A DNA stretch of 64,000 nt from Pseudofrankia inefficax. GTDB lineage: Bacteria; Actinomycetota; Actinomycetes; Frankiales; Frankiaceae. The stretch spans positions 2,852,001-2,916,000 of the forward strand of contig NC_014666.1 in the NCBI RefSeq assembly GCF_000166135.1, read 5' to 3'. The first letter of the stretch is position 1. Each line of letters begins with the position of its first letter. This document shows, piece by piece, positions 29,356 to 36,912 of this stretch. A program made the position numbers and the translations under genes. The notes under the pieces were generated by a model. That model worked only from the letters and a program-made list of their open reading frames with translations, did not search any database and had not been told where the DNA came from.

Positions 29356-29465
29356 ATCGGCCCCCTCCCAGTCCAGTTCCCGGCGGGGCCGGGTAAGCGC
29401 CAGGCGGCGCGGCGCCGGGTACGGTGCGTGCGTCCGCCCGGTCCGTCCCGCCTGGAGTAGTCGCC

Positions 29466-30170
29466 GTGTCCCATGTCACCGTCTCCGACGTGCTCGCGGT
29501 GGCCGTCTGCCTCGTCCTGCTGGCCGCCGCGCTGGGCGGGATGTGGCTGCTGCTGCGCCCCCCGCTGACCGCCGTGCGCACCGTCGAGGGCGTGCGCGCG
29601 GTCGAGGTGCGGCTGGCGGATGGCCGGGTCGAGATCGGCGAGGACGAGCGGGCCGACGCGCGTGTCGACCTGACGGTACGTCGCCGGGTCGGCCGGACCG
29701 TGCCCCGGCTGGTCAACGCCGGCGGCACGCTGCGCCTCGACGGCGAGACGAGCGAGGCGCGGCTGCGGCTGCGGCTGCCGCGTGCCACACCGGCGCGGGT
29801 GGAGCTGCGGGCCGGCGAGGTCAGCCTGTGGGGGTCGGCCGGCGACCTGGAACTGCTGACCGAGACCGCGACGATCGCCGGTCGGGAGCTGTCCGGGCGG
29901 CACGTGACCGCGCGCAGCGAGACCGGGGATGTCAACCTGCACTTCACCGGGGCGCCGGACCGGCTGGCGGTCGCGTGCGGGCCGGGCGCGGTCACCATCG
30001 TGCTGCCGGACGGCCGGTACGCCGTCGAGGTGGAGTCGCCCGACCCGGCGACCGTTCCCGACATCGACGTGCCCACCGACCCGGCCGCTCCGCACGCCGT
30101 CCTGGTGCGCAGTGACGGCGGTCAGGTCCGGATCGGAATCGCTGTATCCGGTGGCGCCCTGCCCATCTGA
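29466..30170 (+). CDS. Membrane-anchored DUF4097-like beta-repeat protein
   Basis: A 234-residue protein with one N-terminal transmembrane helix ([22 protein letters not shown]) and then a beta-strand-rich domain of short repeats ([34 protein letters not shown]) resembling DUF4097 putative adhesins. The repeats suggest a right-handed beta-helix-like stack outside the membrane. GTG 29466 follows GGAG by about 9 bp; the frame extends to 29424 but that part is not membrane-like. It is divergent from crtI and followed after 29 bp by metF. Function unknown; the family name is a moderate-confidence guess. Confidence 0.65.
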   Translation: MSHVTVSDVLAVAVCLVLLAAALGGMWLLLRPPLTAVRTVEGVRAVEVRLADGRVEIGEDERADARVDLTVRRRVGRTVPRLVNAGGTLRLDGETSEARLRLRLPRATPARVELRAGEVSLWGSAGDLELLTETATIAGRELSGRHVTARSETGDVNLHFTGAPDRLAVACGPGAVTIVLPDGRYAVEVESPDPATVPDIDVPTDPAAPHAVLVRSDGGQVRIGIAVSGGALPI

Positions 30171-30199
30171 CGGCCACCCGTTGCGGCTACCCTCGCCGT

Positions 30200-31135
30200 A
30201 TGACAGCGGTAGGAAGCGCGCCGGCCACACCCCAGCGGGCGGGCACCAGGTCGGTGAAGGACTTTCTGGCCGCGGGCGAGATCTCCTACTCCTTCGAGTT
30301 CTTCCCGCCCAAGACCGCGGACGGCGAGCGGGCCCTCTGGCAGGCGCTGCGCGAGATCGAGGCGCTGCACCCGGCGTTCGTCTCGGTGACCTACGGCGCC
30401 GGCGGCTCGACCCGGGACGGCACGATCCGGGTCACCGAGCGGATCGCGGCCGAGACGACGCTGACCCCGATCGGCCACCTCACCGCCGTGAACCACTCCG
30501 TCGCCGAGCTGCGCCAGGTGATCGGCAGCTACGCCGGGGTCGGGGTGCACAACGTCATGGCGCTGCGCGGAGACCCGCCGGGCAACCCGCAGGGTGAGTG
30601 GGTCGCCCACCCGGAGGGGCTGCGCTACTCCAGCGAGCTGGTCGAGCTGGTGAAGTCGCTCGGGGACTTCTGCGTCGGCGTCGCCGCGTTCCCGGACAAG
30701 CACCCCCGCTCGCCAGACCTCGACAGCGACGCGGACTTCCTGGTCCGCAAGTTCGACGCGGGCGCCGACTACGCGATCACGCAGTTCTTCTTCGGCCCCG
30801 ACGACTACTTCCGGCTGGTCGACCGGGTGCGGGCCCGCGGCTGCTCGGCCCCGATCATCCCGGGCATCATGCCGGTGACCAACGTCGCGCAGATCGAGCG
30901 GATGGCGCTGCTGTCCGGCGCGGACCTGCCCGCCGACCTCGTCACCCGGCTGCGCGCCGTGGCCGACGACCCGAAGGCGGTCCGCGAGATCGGCGTCGAG
31001 GTCGCCACCGACCTCTCCGAGCAGTTGCTCGCCGGTGGCGCGCCGGGCCTGCACTTCATCACCCTCAACCGCTCCAGCGCGACCCGCGAGATCTGCCAGG
31101 CCGTCCGAGCGCGGCGCGCCGGGCCCGCCGCCTAG
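30200..31135 (+). CDS. metF: Methylenetetrahydrofolate reductase
   Basis: MetF reduces 5,10-methylene-THF to 5-methyl-THF for methionine synthesis, using a bound FAD. The 311-residue protein is a TIM barrel with [12 protein letters not shown] near the N-terminus, [16 protein letters not shown], the flavin-loop region [10 protein letters not shown], and [17 protein letters not shown]. Size matches bacterial MetF without the eukaryotic regulatory domain. It is convergent with the small gene at 31234, with a structured repeat between them. Confidence 0.95.
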   Translation: MTAVGSAPATPQRAGTRSVKDFLAAGEISYSFEFFPPKTADGERALWQALREIEALHPAFVSVTYGAGGSTRDGTIRVTERIAAETTLTPIGHLTAVNHSVAELRQVIGSYAGVGVHNVMALRGDPPGNPQGEWVAHPEGLRYSSELVELVKSLGDFCVGVAAFPDKHPRSPDLDSDADFLVRKFDAGADYAITQFFFGPDDYFRLVDRVRARGCSAPIIPGIMPVTNVAQIERMALLSGADLPADLVTRLRAVADDPKAVREIGVEVATDLSEQLLAGGAPGLHFITLNRSSATREICQAVRARRAGPAA

Positions 31136-31137
31136 GC

Positions 31138-31215
31138 GGGGGTCTGGGGGTCGTCCCCCGGGGCGGCATTTAGGAGGCGGACTGCGGGAAGCTGACCGAA
31201 GGTCAGCGAACAGGG
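31138..31215 (-). repeat. Dispersed intergenic repeat, copy 2 (downstream of metF)
   Basis: Inverted relative to copy 1 near 3.5 kb: 31186-31215 is identical to the reverse complement of 3504-3533, and 31138-31161 matches 3553-3576 at 22 of 24 positions. It begins three bases after the metF stop. The core hairpin GCTGACCGAAGGTCAGC lies at 31191-31207, and outer arms TTAGGAGGCGG (31170-31180) and CCGCCTCCTAA (31227-31237) enclose it, so it probably serves as a terminator for the convergent genes. Confidence 0.75.
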
Positions 31216-31233
31216 TTCGCCCACCCCCGCCTC

Positions 31234-31482
31234 CTAATCCTGGTCCTCGTAGGCGTCGAAGACGCACAGCAGCCACTCGTCCCGCAGCGGCTGCTCGCGG
31301 ACCAGGGCGAAGCCGGCATCGTTGGCGGCGTCGACGACGGCCATGACCAGGCCCAGGTCGAGCGAGCCGAACACGGGCGTGATCTTGACAGCCAGCACCA
31401 CCTGGTCACGGCGGGTGTTGAAGAACTCGGCCGGGTCAAGGTCGTCCACACTGTCGACGACGCCCGAAATCTGCTCGCTCAC
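31234..31482 (-). CDS. Small conserved hypothetical protein
   Basis: The GTG at 31482 gives an 82-residue acidic protein beginning MSEQISGVVDSVDDLDPAEFF, with alternating hydrophobic segments (QVVLAVKITPVFGSLDLGLVMAVVDAAN) compatible with a small alpha/beta fold. There is no transmembrane helix or known catalytic motif. No good ribosome-binding site is visible, so it may be translated from a leaderless mRNA; the start is 26 bp from the divergent phosphatidyltransferase gene. Function not recognised. Confidence 0.6.
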   Translation of the reverse strand: MSEQISGVVDSVDDLDPAEFFNTRRDQVVLAVKITPVFGSLDLGLVMAVVDAANDAGFALVREQPLRDEWLLCVFDAYEDQD

Positions 31483-31508
31483 GCGGGGGACTCTACGGGG
31501 AGGCGACG

Positions 31509-32192
31509 GTGGGCCGCGTGCGTACCCCCGTGCCGGCACGGGACAGCTACCTGCGTGCGTGGTCCGTCACCCATGGTGGGTACGACCCCGCGACCGGCGG
31601 CGCGCTCGTCCGCCGCTGGCTGGGCCTGACCTACCTGCTGGCCCGGCCGCTCGCCGCCCTGGGGGCCCCGCCGGCGGCGGTGACGGCCGTCGCGGCGGCC
31701 CTCCCGGCACTCGCGCTGGCTCCGGCCGCCGCCGGCGGGCGCTGGCCGCTGCTCGCCGGGGTCATCGTGCTCGCCAGCGCCGTGCTGGACAGCCTCGACG
31801 GCGCCGTCGCGATCCTGCGGGACCGCGTGAGCCCCGCCGGCTTCGTGCTCGACTCGGTGGCAGACCGGGTCGCCGACGCCCTCTACCTGATCGCGCTGTG
31901 GCTGCTGGGGGCGCCTGGCTGGCTCGCCGTCGCCGCGGCGGCCGCCCTGTTCCTGCTGGAGTACACCAGGGCCCGGGCCGGCAACGCGGGCTTCGGCGAG
32001 ATCGGGGTCGTCACGGTGGGGGAGCGGCCGACGCGGGTGATCCTCACCGTCGTCGGGCTGCTCGCCGCAGGGGTGCTCCCGGGGCTGCGGGAGCCGGTGG
32101 CCGCCGTGGCGACGGCGGCCGTGCTCGCGGTCGCCGTGGTTGGCCTCGGCCAGCTCGCCGCCGTGCTGCGGCGCGTCCTGCGGCGACGGTGA
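31509..32192 (+). CDS. CDP-alcohol phosphatidyltransferase family membrane protein
   Basis: A 227-residue protein with about six hydrophobic helices, matching enzymes that transfer a phosphoalcohol from a CDP-activated donor. The active-site pattern is present with all four aspartates: D-SL-DG-AV-A...G-FVL-D-SVA-D. The residue after the conserved Ala is Ile, where the consensus has Arg (DGxxAR). Substrate cannot be told from sequence; phospholipid head-group or inositol-type transfer is possible. GTG 31509 is preceded by GGGGAGG. It converges on the CrtD-like gene with a 31-bp gap. Confidence 0.82.
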   Translation: MGRVRTPVPARDSYLRAWSVTHGGYDPATGGALVRRWLGLTYLLARPLAALGAPPAAVTAVAAALPALALAPAAAGGRWPLLAGVIVLASAVLDSLDGAVAILRDRVSPAGFVLDSVADRVADALYLIALWLLGAPGWLAVAAAAALFLLEYTRARAGNAGFGEIGVVTVGERPTRVILTVVGLLAAGVLPGLREPVAAVATAAVLAVAVVGLGQLAAVLRRVLRRR

Positions 32193-32223
32193 GCGCGGCC
32201 GTCCCAGCCGCCGCGGGCCCGGA

Positions 32224-33747
32224 TCAGGCCGGGCCGACGAGGTCGGCGACGATCCGGGCGGACAGGGCGACCAACGGCAGACCCCCGCCGGGGTGGCTGG
32301 AACCACCGACGAGGAACAGCCCAGGCACCGCCGTCCGGTTCGCCGGCCGCAGGAACGCCGCCCGGGCGCCGTTGGACGACGAGCCGTAGATCGAGCCACC
32401 CGGCGTGCCGGTGCGCCGCTCGAGATCGGCCGGGCTGATCGGCTCGTACCAGCGCAGCCGGTCCCGGACGTCCAGGCCACGCGCGGCCATCAGCTCCAGC
32501 ACCCGGGCCGCGTAGGTCGCGACGAGTCCCGGGCGGTCCCAGTCGATGCCAGCTCGGCCTGGCCCGGGGTCGTGCGGCGGCGCGTTCACCAGGACGAACC
32601 AGGCCTCGCAGCCAGCCGGGGCGAGCGTCGGGTCGGCGGGCGCGGACACGTACACGGTCGGGTCGGTCGGCAGCCGGCCGCGGAAGACCGCGTCGAACTC
32701 GGCGTCGTAGTCCGCTGGGAACAGCACCGTATGGTGGCCCGTTCCGGCAGGCCCACTGGTCCCGGCCGCGCCTGGCCCGTCGGTGGGTGGGCCGAGGGCC
32801 AGGAGCAGGGCGAAACCGGACAGGGACGGCGTCGCCCGGCCGCCCGGCCAGCGGCCGGGCCGCCCCCCGGCCGAGCCGGCGAGCAGGCCGCCGTAGACCG
32901 TCGCCGCGTCCGCGTTGGCGACCACGACGTCGGCCGGCAACCGGCCACCGTCGGCGAGGATCACCCCGTCGACCCGGCCGCCAGGCCCACGGGAGATCGT
33001 CATCACCGGGGTGTCCAGCCGGATCTCGGCCTTGCGCTCGCGGGCCCGCTGGGCGATCGCCTCGCCGAGGCGGTACAGGCCACCGGGCACGTACCAGCCG
33101 CCGTACCGGCGCTCGATGTGCGCGATCACGGCGAGCGCGGCCGGCGCGCGGCGTGGGTCCGAGCCGGTGTAGGTCGCGTACCGCTCGACGAACATCCGCA
33201 GCCGGTCGTCGCCGAGGTACCGCGCGGCCACGCCCCGCAGGGTCCGGCCGGCGGTCACCGCGCCGATCCCGCCCGGATGGGCGGCGGCCAGGCGCAGCAG
33301 CCGGCCGGCGGACATCGGGCCGGACAGGAACGAGTCCCGGGTGACCTCCCAGACCTTCGCGGCATGCGCGTCGAAGCGAGCCCACTCGGCGCCCGCGCCG
33401 GCGTACAGGGTGTCGTCGAGCTCCGCGCGCAGGTCGTCGTCGCCTGCGCGGGCGGCGAAACCGGAGCCGTCGGCGAACCGGTAGGTGGCGATCGGGTCGA
33501 GGCGGCGCAGCTCGACGCTGTCGGCCAGCGCCCCGCCGGTCGCGGTGAACAGCTCCTCGAAGACCTCGGGCATGGTCAGCAGCGACGGCCCGGTGTCGAA
33601 CGAGAACCCGTCCCGGGAGTACCAGCCGAGCTTGCCGCCGAGCTGGGGTGCCTGTTCGCACACCGTGACGACGTGGCCGGCGGCCGCGAGCCGGGCCGCC
33701 GCCGCGAGCCCACCGACGCCCGCGCCCACCACCACGATCCTCGCCAC
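32224..33747 (-). CDS. CrtD/CrtI-type carotenoid dehydrogenase
   Basis: A 507-residue FAD-dependent carotenoid desaturase homologous to, but clearly different from, the crtI product. The dinucleotide motif is VVVGAGVGGLAAAARLAAAGH; the GGKLGWYSRDGFSFDTGPS segment and C-terminal VGGSSHPGGGLPLVALSARIV follow. Segments such as EVTRDSFLSGPMSAGRLLRL and the HPGGGLP ending recall hydroxyneurosporene 3,4-desaturases (CrtD). Next to CruG- and CruF-like genes, a 3,4-desaturation of a 1-hydroxylated acyclic carotenoid is the best inference; diapocarotenoid oxygenase is the main alternative. Confidence 0.82.
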   Translation of the reverse strand: MARIVVVGAGVGGLAAAARLAAAGHVVTVCEQAPQLGGKLGWYSRDGFSFDTGPSLLTMPEVFEELFTATGGALADSVELRRLDPIATYRFADGSGFAARAGDDDLRAELDDTLYAGAGAEWARFDAHAAKVWEVTRDSFLSGPMSAGRLLRLAAAHPGGIGAVTAGRTLRGVAARYLGDDRLRMFVERYATYTGSDPRRAPAALAVIAHIERRYGGWYVPGGLYRLGEAIAQRARERKAEIRLDTPVMTISRGPGGRVDGVILADGGRLPADVVVANADAATVYGGLLAGSAGGRPGRWPGGRATPSLSGFALLLALGPPTDGPGAAGTSGPAGTGHHTVLFPADYDAEFDAVFRGRLPTDPTVYVSAPADPTLAPAGCEAWFVLVNAPPHDPGPGRAGIDWDRPGLVATYAARVLELMAARGLDVRDRLRWYEPISPADLERRTGTPGGSIYGSSSNGARAAFLRPANRTAVPGLFLVGGSSHPGGGLPLVALSARIVADLVGPA

Positions 33748-33784
33748 CCGGCGACTCTAACGATCCCCGGCGCCACGCACCGCC

Positions 33785-33863
33785 GCGACAGGGAACCTCA
33801 GTGACAGGGAACCTCAGTGACAGGGAACCTCAGTGACAGGGAACCTCAGTGACAGGAACCTCA
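33785..33863. repeat. 16-bp tandem repeat array overlapping the glycosyltransferase stop
   Basis: Five near-identical units of GTGACAGGGAACCTCA: 33785-33800 (first two bases differ), 33801-33816, 33817-33832, 33833-33848 and 33849-33863 (one G deleted). The stop codon of the glycosyltransferase (TCA on this strand, 33861-33863) is the end of the last unit. The array fills much of the 113-bp gap to the CrtD-like gene. Confidence 0.9.
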
Positions 33864-35000
33864 GTGGACCGGGCGGCCCTTCCAACGCAGTGTGCCCCGC
33901 CTGTGCCGCCACCAGGACAGCCCGGTGAGCCAGGCCAGCGCGCCGATCGACACCGGGTGGGCGGCGGCGTCCGGCCAGCCTCGCCCACGGGTGGCCCTGG
34001 CGGTGACCAGCCGGCCGGCGACCCCGGCCAGGTAGCCGGCCAGGCCGGCCCGCGAGCCGCGCAGCGCGGCCAGCGCCGGCAGCACGAACAGCCACCCGAG
34101 CAGGCCCAGCTGGGCGGCGCTGGCCGCCGGCCGGCCACCACCCGCCGCCCACAACGACTTGGCGTACCCGTCGCGCAGCTCGCCGGCACCGCGGTACATC
34201 CGGGTCACGGCGAGGTCGGTCCCGTCGGCGACCACACCCCGCCCGCCGGCCCGCTTCACCGCCCGCAACAACGCGAGGTCCTCCAGCACCTCGGCACGCA
34301 CCGAGGCGTGCCCGCCGGCCCGCCGGTAGGCGGCGGCGTCGACGCAGAGCAGCTGGCCGTTCGCGGCCGACAGCGAGCCGCGCCGGGAGCGCTCGGCCGC
34401 CCGCAGCGGCAGCAGCGCCAGGAACGACCACTGCAGCAGCGGCTGGACCAGCCGTTCCAGGACGCCGAGCGCCTCCTGGCGCGGGTACGGGCAGACCAGG
34501 TCGAGCCCGGCCTCGCGCAGCAGCCCGACCGTACGGGCCACCGCGTCCGGTTCGACCGTCACGTCCGCGTCGACGAACACCAGCACCGTGCCGGTGGCCG
34601 CCGCGGCGGCCCGGTCGCAGGCGTGCGGCTTGCCGAGCCAGCCGTCGGGTGGGCCGGCCCCGCGCTGGAGCGCGACCCGGGGGTCGGCGGCGGCGAACGC
34701 CGCCGTGATCGCGCCGGTCGCGTCGCGGGAGGCGTCGTCGTGGACGATGACCTCCAGGTTCGGGACGTCGGTCGAGGCGAGCACGGCCGCGACGCAGGCA
34801 CCGATCCGCTCGGCCTCGTCGCGGGCCGGCAGCAGCACGCTCACCCGCTCGGCGACCGGTCGGGCCGGCGGCGGCCGTCGCCAGATCTGGGTGTTGACGG
34901 CGGCATGCGCCGCGACCAGCGCGGCCCCGGCCGAGCCGGACCAGACCGCGCCGCGGGCGGCCACCCCCACCAGCCGGGCCGTCCTTGCCCGGGCGGTCAT
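33861..35000 (-). CDS. Family-2-type glycosyltransferase, probable carotenoid glycosyltransferase (CruG-like)
   Basis: A 379-residue membrane-associated GT-A glycosyltransferase. After an N-terminal hydrophobic segment come VSVLLPARDEAERIGACV, NLEVIVHDDASRDAT, the metal-binding DxD motif (VFVDADV), and the acceptor region ED (EVLEDLALLRAV) followed by C-terminal hydrophobic helices. It overlaps the CruF-like gene by ATGA. In cyanobacteria and Deinococcus, CruF hydrates the carotenoid psi-end and CruG glycosylates the new hydroxyl; the adjacent pair here supports that role. Confidence 0.82.
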   Translation of the reverse strand: MTARARTARLVGVAARGAVWSGSAGAALVAAHAAVNTQIWRRPPPARPVAERVSVLLPARDEAERIGACVAAVLASTDVPNLEVIVHDDASRDATGAITAAFAAADPRVALQRGAGPPDGWLGKPHACDRAAAAATGTVLVFVDADVTVEPDAVARTVGLLREAGLDLVCPYPRQEALGVLERLVQPLLQWSFLALLPLRAAERSRRGSLSAANGQLLCVDAAAYRRAGGHASVRAEVLEDLALLRAVKRAGGRGVVADGTDLAVTRMYRGAGELRDGYAKSLWAAGGGRPAASAAQLGLLGWLFVLPALAALRGSRAGLAGYLAGVAGRLVTARATRGRGWPDAAAHPVSIGALAWLTGLSWWRHRRGTLRWKGRPVH

Positions 35001-36166
35001 CGCGGCGGGTCCGGGTCGGTCGGGTCCGGGTCGGTCGGGCCGTGGGGGGTGCGACGGGCCCGAGTACCGGGCCGTCGCGCCGGGAGGGGCCGCCACCGGA
35101 GCGGTCCGCCGCCGGTGGCGAGCAGGAGCGGGAGCCCCATGCCGATCCCGCCGGCCAGGGCCACCAGGGGCTGCCCGAAGAACGCCACACAGGCCAGCAG
35201 CCATGACCCGTACGTCCACCACACGAGACACAGCGGCACCCTGTCCCCTGGGGGCCACCCGGCTACTCCGTCCCCGGCGACGTTCCCGGCATGACCGCGG
35301 GTGGGGTCGGGCAGACGGTCCAGCACGGCGACGAGGACGGTGCCGACGACCAGCCAGCCGGCCGTGTTGGTCAGCGGGATGCCGTTGAGGCCGGGGCCGT
35401 CGCTGGGTGCCCAGGCCCAGAAGCCCTCGGCGACCATCCTCGGGTCGAGGAACAGGTCCCAGCCGGCCAGCAGCGTCCCGCCCACGAGCGCGGTCACCGC
35501 CTGGCCCGCCGGGCCCGGCCCGCGGATTGTCGTGGCGGCGTGACGGCCGAACAGCAGGGCGGGGTAGGCCATCATCGACCAGGCCAGCGGGATGATCACG
35601 GGAACGCCACCGATCTCGGGGCCGAGACCGTTGGTGTAGGCATACCGTCCGAACGGCCAGCCGGTGCGCAGCCCGACCACCTCGGCCACCAGCCCCAGCA
35701 CGATCGTGAGTGTCAGATAGCGCGCGGTGAATCCCCAGCCGCGCCGGTGCGCGGCGTGGCTCACCGAGGCGGTGAAGAACGCCAGCACCTGGGCGGCCGT
35801 CAACCAGGCCCGACCGGTCCCACCGGCCGCGAGCAGCGGGTACGGGATCTGCACGGCGACCACCGCCCCGGCCGCGAGCCAGGGCAGCGCGCCCGCTACC
35901 CGGCCACCAGGGGGGCCTCCGGGCATCGTCCGCCCGCGCTGGGAACCCATCGGGGTGGCCCGCCCGCGCCGGCTGCTCGTCGCGGTAGCCCGTCCGGTCG
36001 GCGCGTCCGCCTGGCCGACATCCGGGTGCCGGTCGCCCGCGGCCCGGGCGCCGCCGGGCCTCCTCTTCTCCTGGACGTGGTCCGCGTTCTCCTGGACGTG
36101 GTCCGCGCGGCCACCGCTGGGCGAGCCAGCTGGGGGGCCGCCGAACGAGTCCGGGCCGAGACGCAC
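34997..36166 (-). CDS. Carotenoid biosynthesis membrane protein (DUF422, CruF-like hydratase)
   Basis: The C-terminal 300 residues form a polytopic membrane protein with the DUF422 features: GFTARYLTLTIVLGLVAEVVG, TGWPFGRYAYTNGLGPEIGGVP, and WDLFLDPRMVAEGFWAW. Homologues are 1',2'-hydratases of acyclic carotenoid ends (CruF). The first 90 residues are a hydrophilic Gly/Arg/Pro segment with a duplicated ADHVQE(N/K), so the true start may be further inside, for example ATG 35950 or 35926; no clear ribosome-binding site decides. ATGA overlap with the following glycosyltransferase. Confidence 0.8.
   Translation of the reverse strand: MRLGPDSFGGPPAGSPSGGRADHVQENADHVQEKRRPGGARAAGDRHPDVGQADAPTGRATATSSRRGRATPMGSQRGRTMPGGPPGGRVAGALPWLAAGAVVAVQIPYPLLAAGGTGRAWLTAAQVLAFFTASVSHAAHRRGWGFTARYLTLTIVLGLVAEVVGLRTGWPFGRYAYTNGLGPEIGGVPVIIPLAWSMMAYPALLFGRHAATTIRGPGPAGQAVTALVGGTLLAGWDLFLDPRMVAEGFWAWAPSDGPGLNGIPLTNTAGWLVVGTVLVAVLDRLPDPTRGHAGNVAGDGVAGWPPGDRVPLCLVWWTYGSWLLACVAFFGQPLVALAGGIGMGLPLLLATGGGPLRWRPLPARRPGTRARRTPHGPTDPDPTDPDPPR
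36066..36107. repeat. Exact 21-bp tandem duplication in the CruF-like gene 5' region
   Basis: Bases 36066-36086 and 36087-36107 are identical and adjacent. Read in the CruF-like frame they encode ADHVQE(N/K) twice. Because 21 is a multiple of three the frame is preserved. Confidence 0.85.
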
Positions 36167-36173
36167 GTCTCGG
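36156..36173. promoter_or_regulatory. Perfect palindrome CCGAGACG-CA-CGTCTCGG
   Basis: Two perfect 8-bp arms separated by two bases lie just after the GNAT stop and cover the first possible start codon of the CruF-like gene. It may be an operator, or an mRNA hairpin affecting the upstream start; it is too short in loop to be a stable terminator. Confidence 0.35.
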
Positions 36174-36177
36174 AGGT

Positions 36178-36912
36178 CTACAACGCTCGGGCGGGCCGGC
36201 CGAAACGGGCGGCCATCGCGCCACGGCGGTGCCGTGGGCTGGGCGGCGGCAGCTCCTTGCCGAGCACCGCGTAGGGGGTGTAGCTGCCCGGGAAACGGAA
36301 GTTCGACAGCAACGGGACGAAACCCTCGCTGGCGTAGAGCCGGCGGGCCCGGCTGTCCGGCAGCTCCAGCGCGGACAGCGCCGCGGTGCGGTAGGGCACG
36401 TCGCGCAGCAGCTCCCGCAGCAGCTCCCGGCCGATGCCCTGGCCCTGGTACTCCGGCAGGACGTGCAGCTCGACGATCTCGAGGCAGTCCTCCAGCCAGT
36501 GCACCGACGCGGCGGGGGACAGCGCGGTGGCCACCACGTCATGCCACCACTGACCCTGCCTGCCCGGCATCGCGTAGGTGACGCCGACCAGGGTGTCGTC
36601 GGAGGTCAGCGCGGCGACCGCGCGCAGGTCGCGCCGTTCCGTGTGCCGGCGGGCGTGCGTCATCCGGTCGCGGGCGGCGCGGACCGGATCCGCCTCGTGC
36701 ACATCCAGGAAGGCCGCCTTGTAGACGGCGATCACCTCACCGAGGCGGGCACGCATCCGGGCGGGCGTCCAGCGCACCAGCCTGATGTCGGCACTCGCCA
36801 AGGCCTGCCTCGCAGTGAGTGGACGGGCGGTCGGGAGGTTGACGATAACCCGGCACTCTCGCCCCGTGCCCGGTGACCGAGTAACTGTCTCAAACGGGAC
36901 ACGGTGTGTCAT
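36178..36912 (-). CDS. GNAT-family N-acetyltransferase
   Basis: A 244-residue protein with the GNAT fold: VVELHVLPEYQGQGIGRELL contains the acetyl-CoA pyrophosphate loop (QGQGIG), followed by ALSALELPDSRARRLYASEGFVPL with the usual C-terminal tyrosine region. The substrate is unknown. Its ATG overlaps the stop of the CrtA-like gene (ATGA), so the two are translationally coupled, but there is no direct evidence that it modifies carotenoids. The first 40 residues are not typical of the family, so an internal start is possible. Confidence 0.83.
   Translation of the reverse strand: MTHRVPFETVTRSPGTGRECRVIVNLPTARPLTARQALASADIRLVRWTPARMRARLGEVIAVYKAAFLDVHEADPVRAARDRMTHARRHTERRDLRAVAALTSDDTLVGVTYAMPGRQGQWWHDVVATALSPAASVHWLEDCLEIVELHVLPEYQGQGIGRELLRELLRDVPYRTAALSALELPDSRARRLYASEGFVPLLSNFRFPGSYTPYAVLGKELPPPSPRHRRGAMAARFGRPARAL

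Noticed and set aside
33785-33863. Possible CRISPR-like array (also considered at 37363, 38078 and 38866)
   Set aside because: Units are contiguous with no unique spacers and are only 15-18 bp, so these are minisatellites; no cas gene is present.
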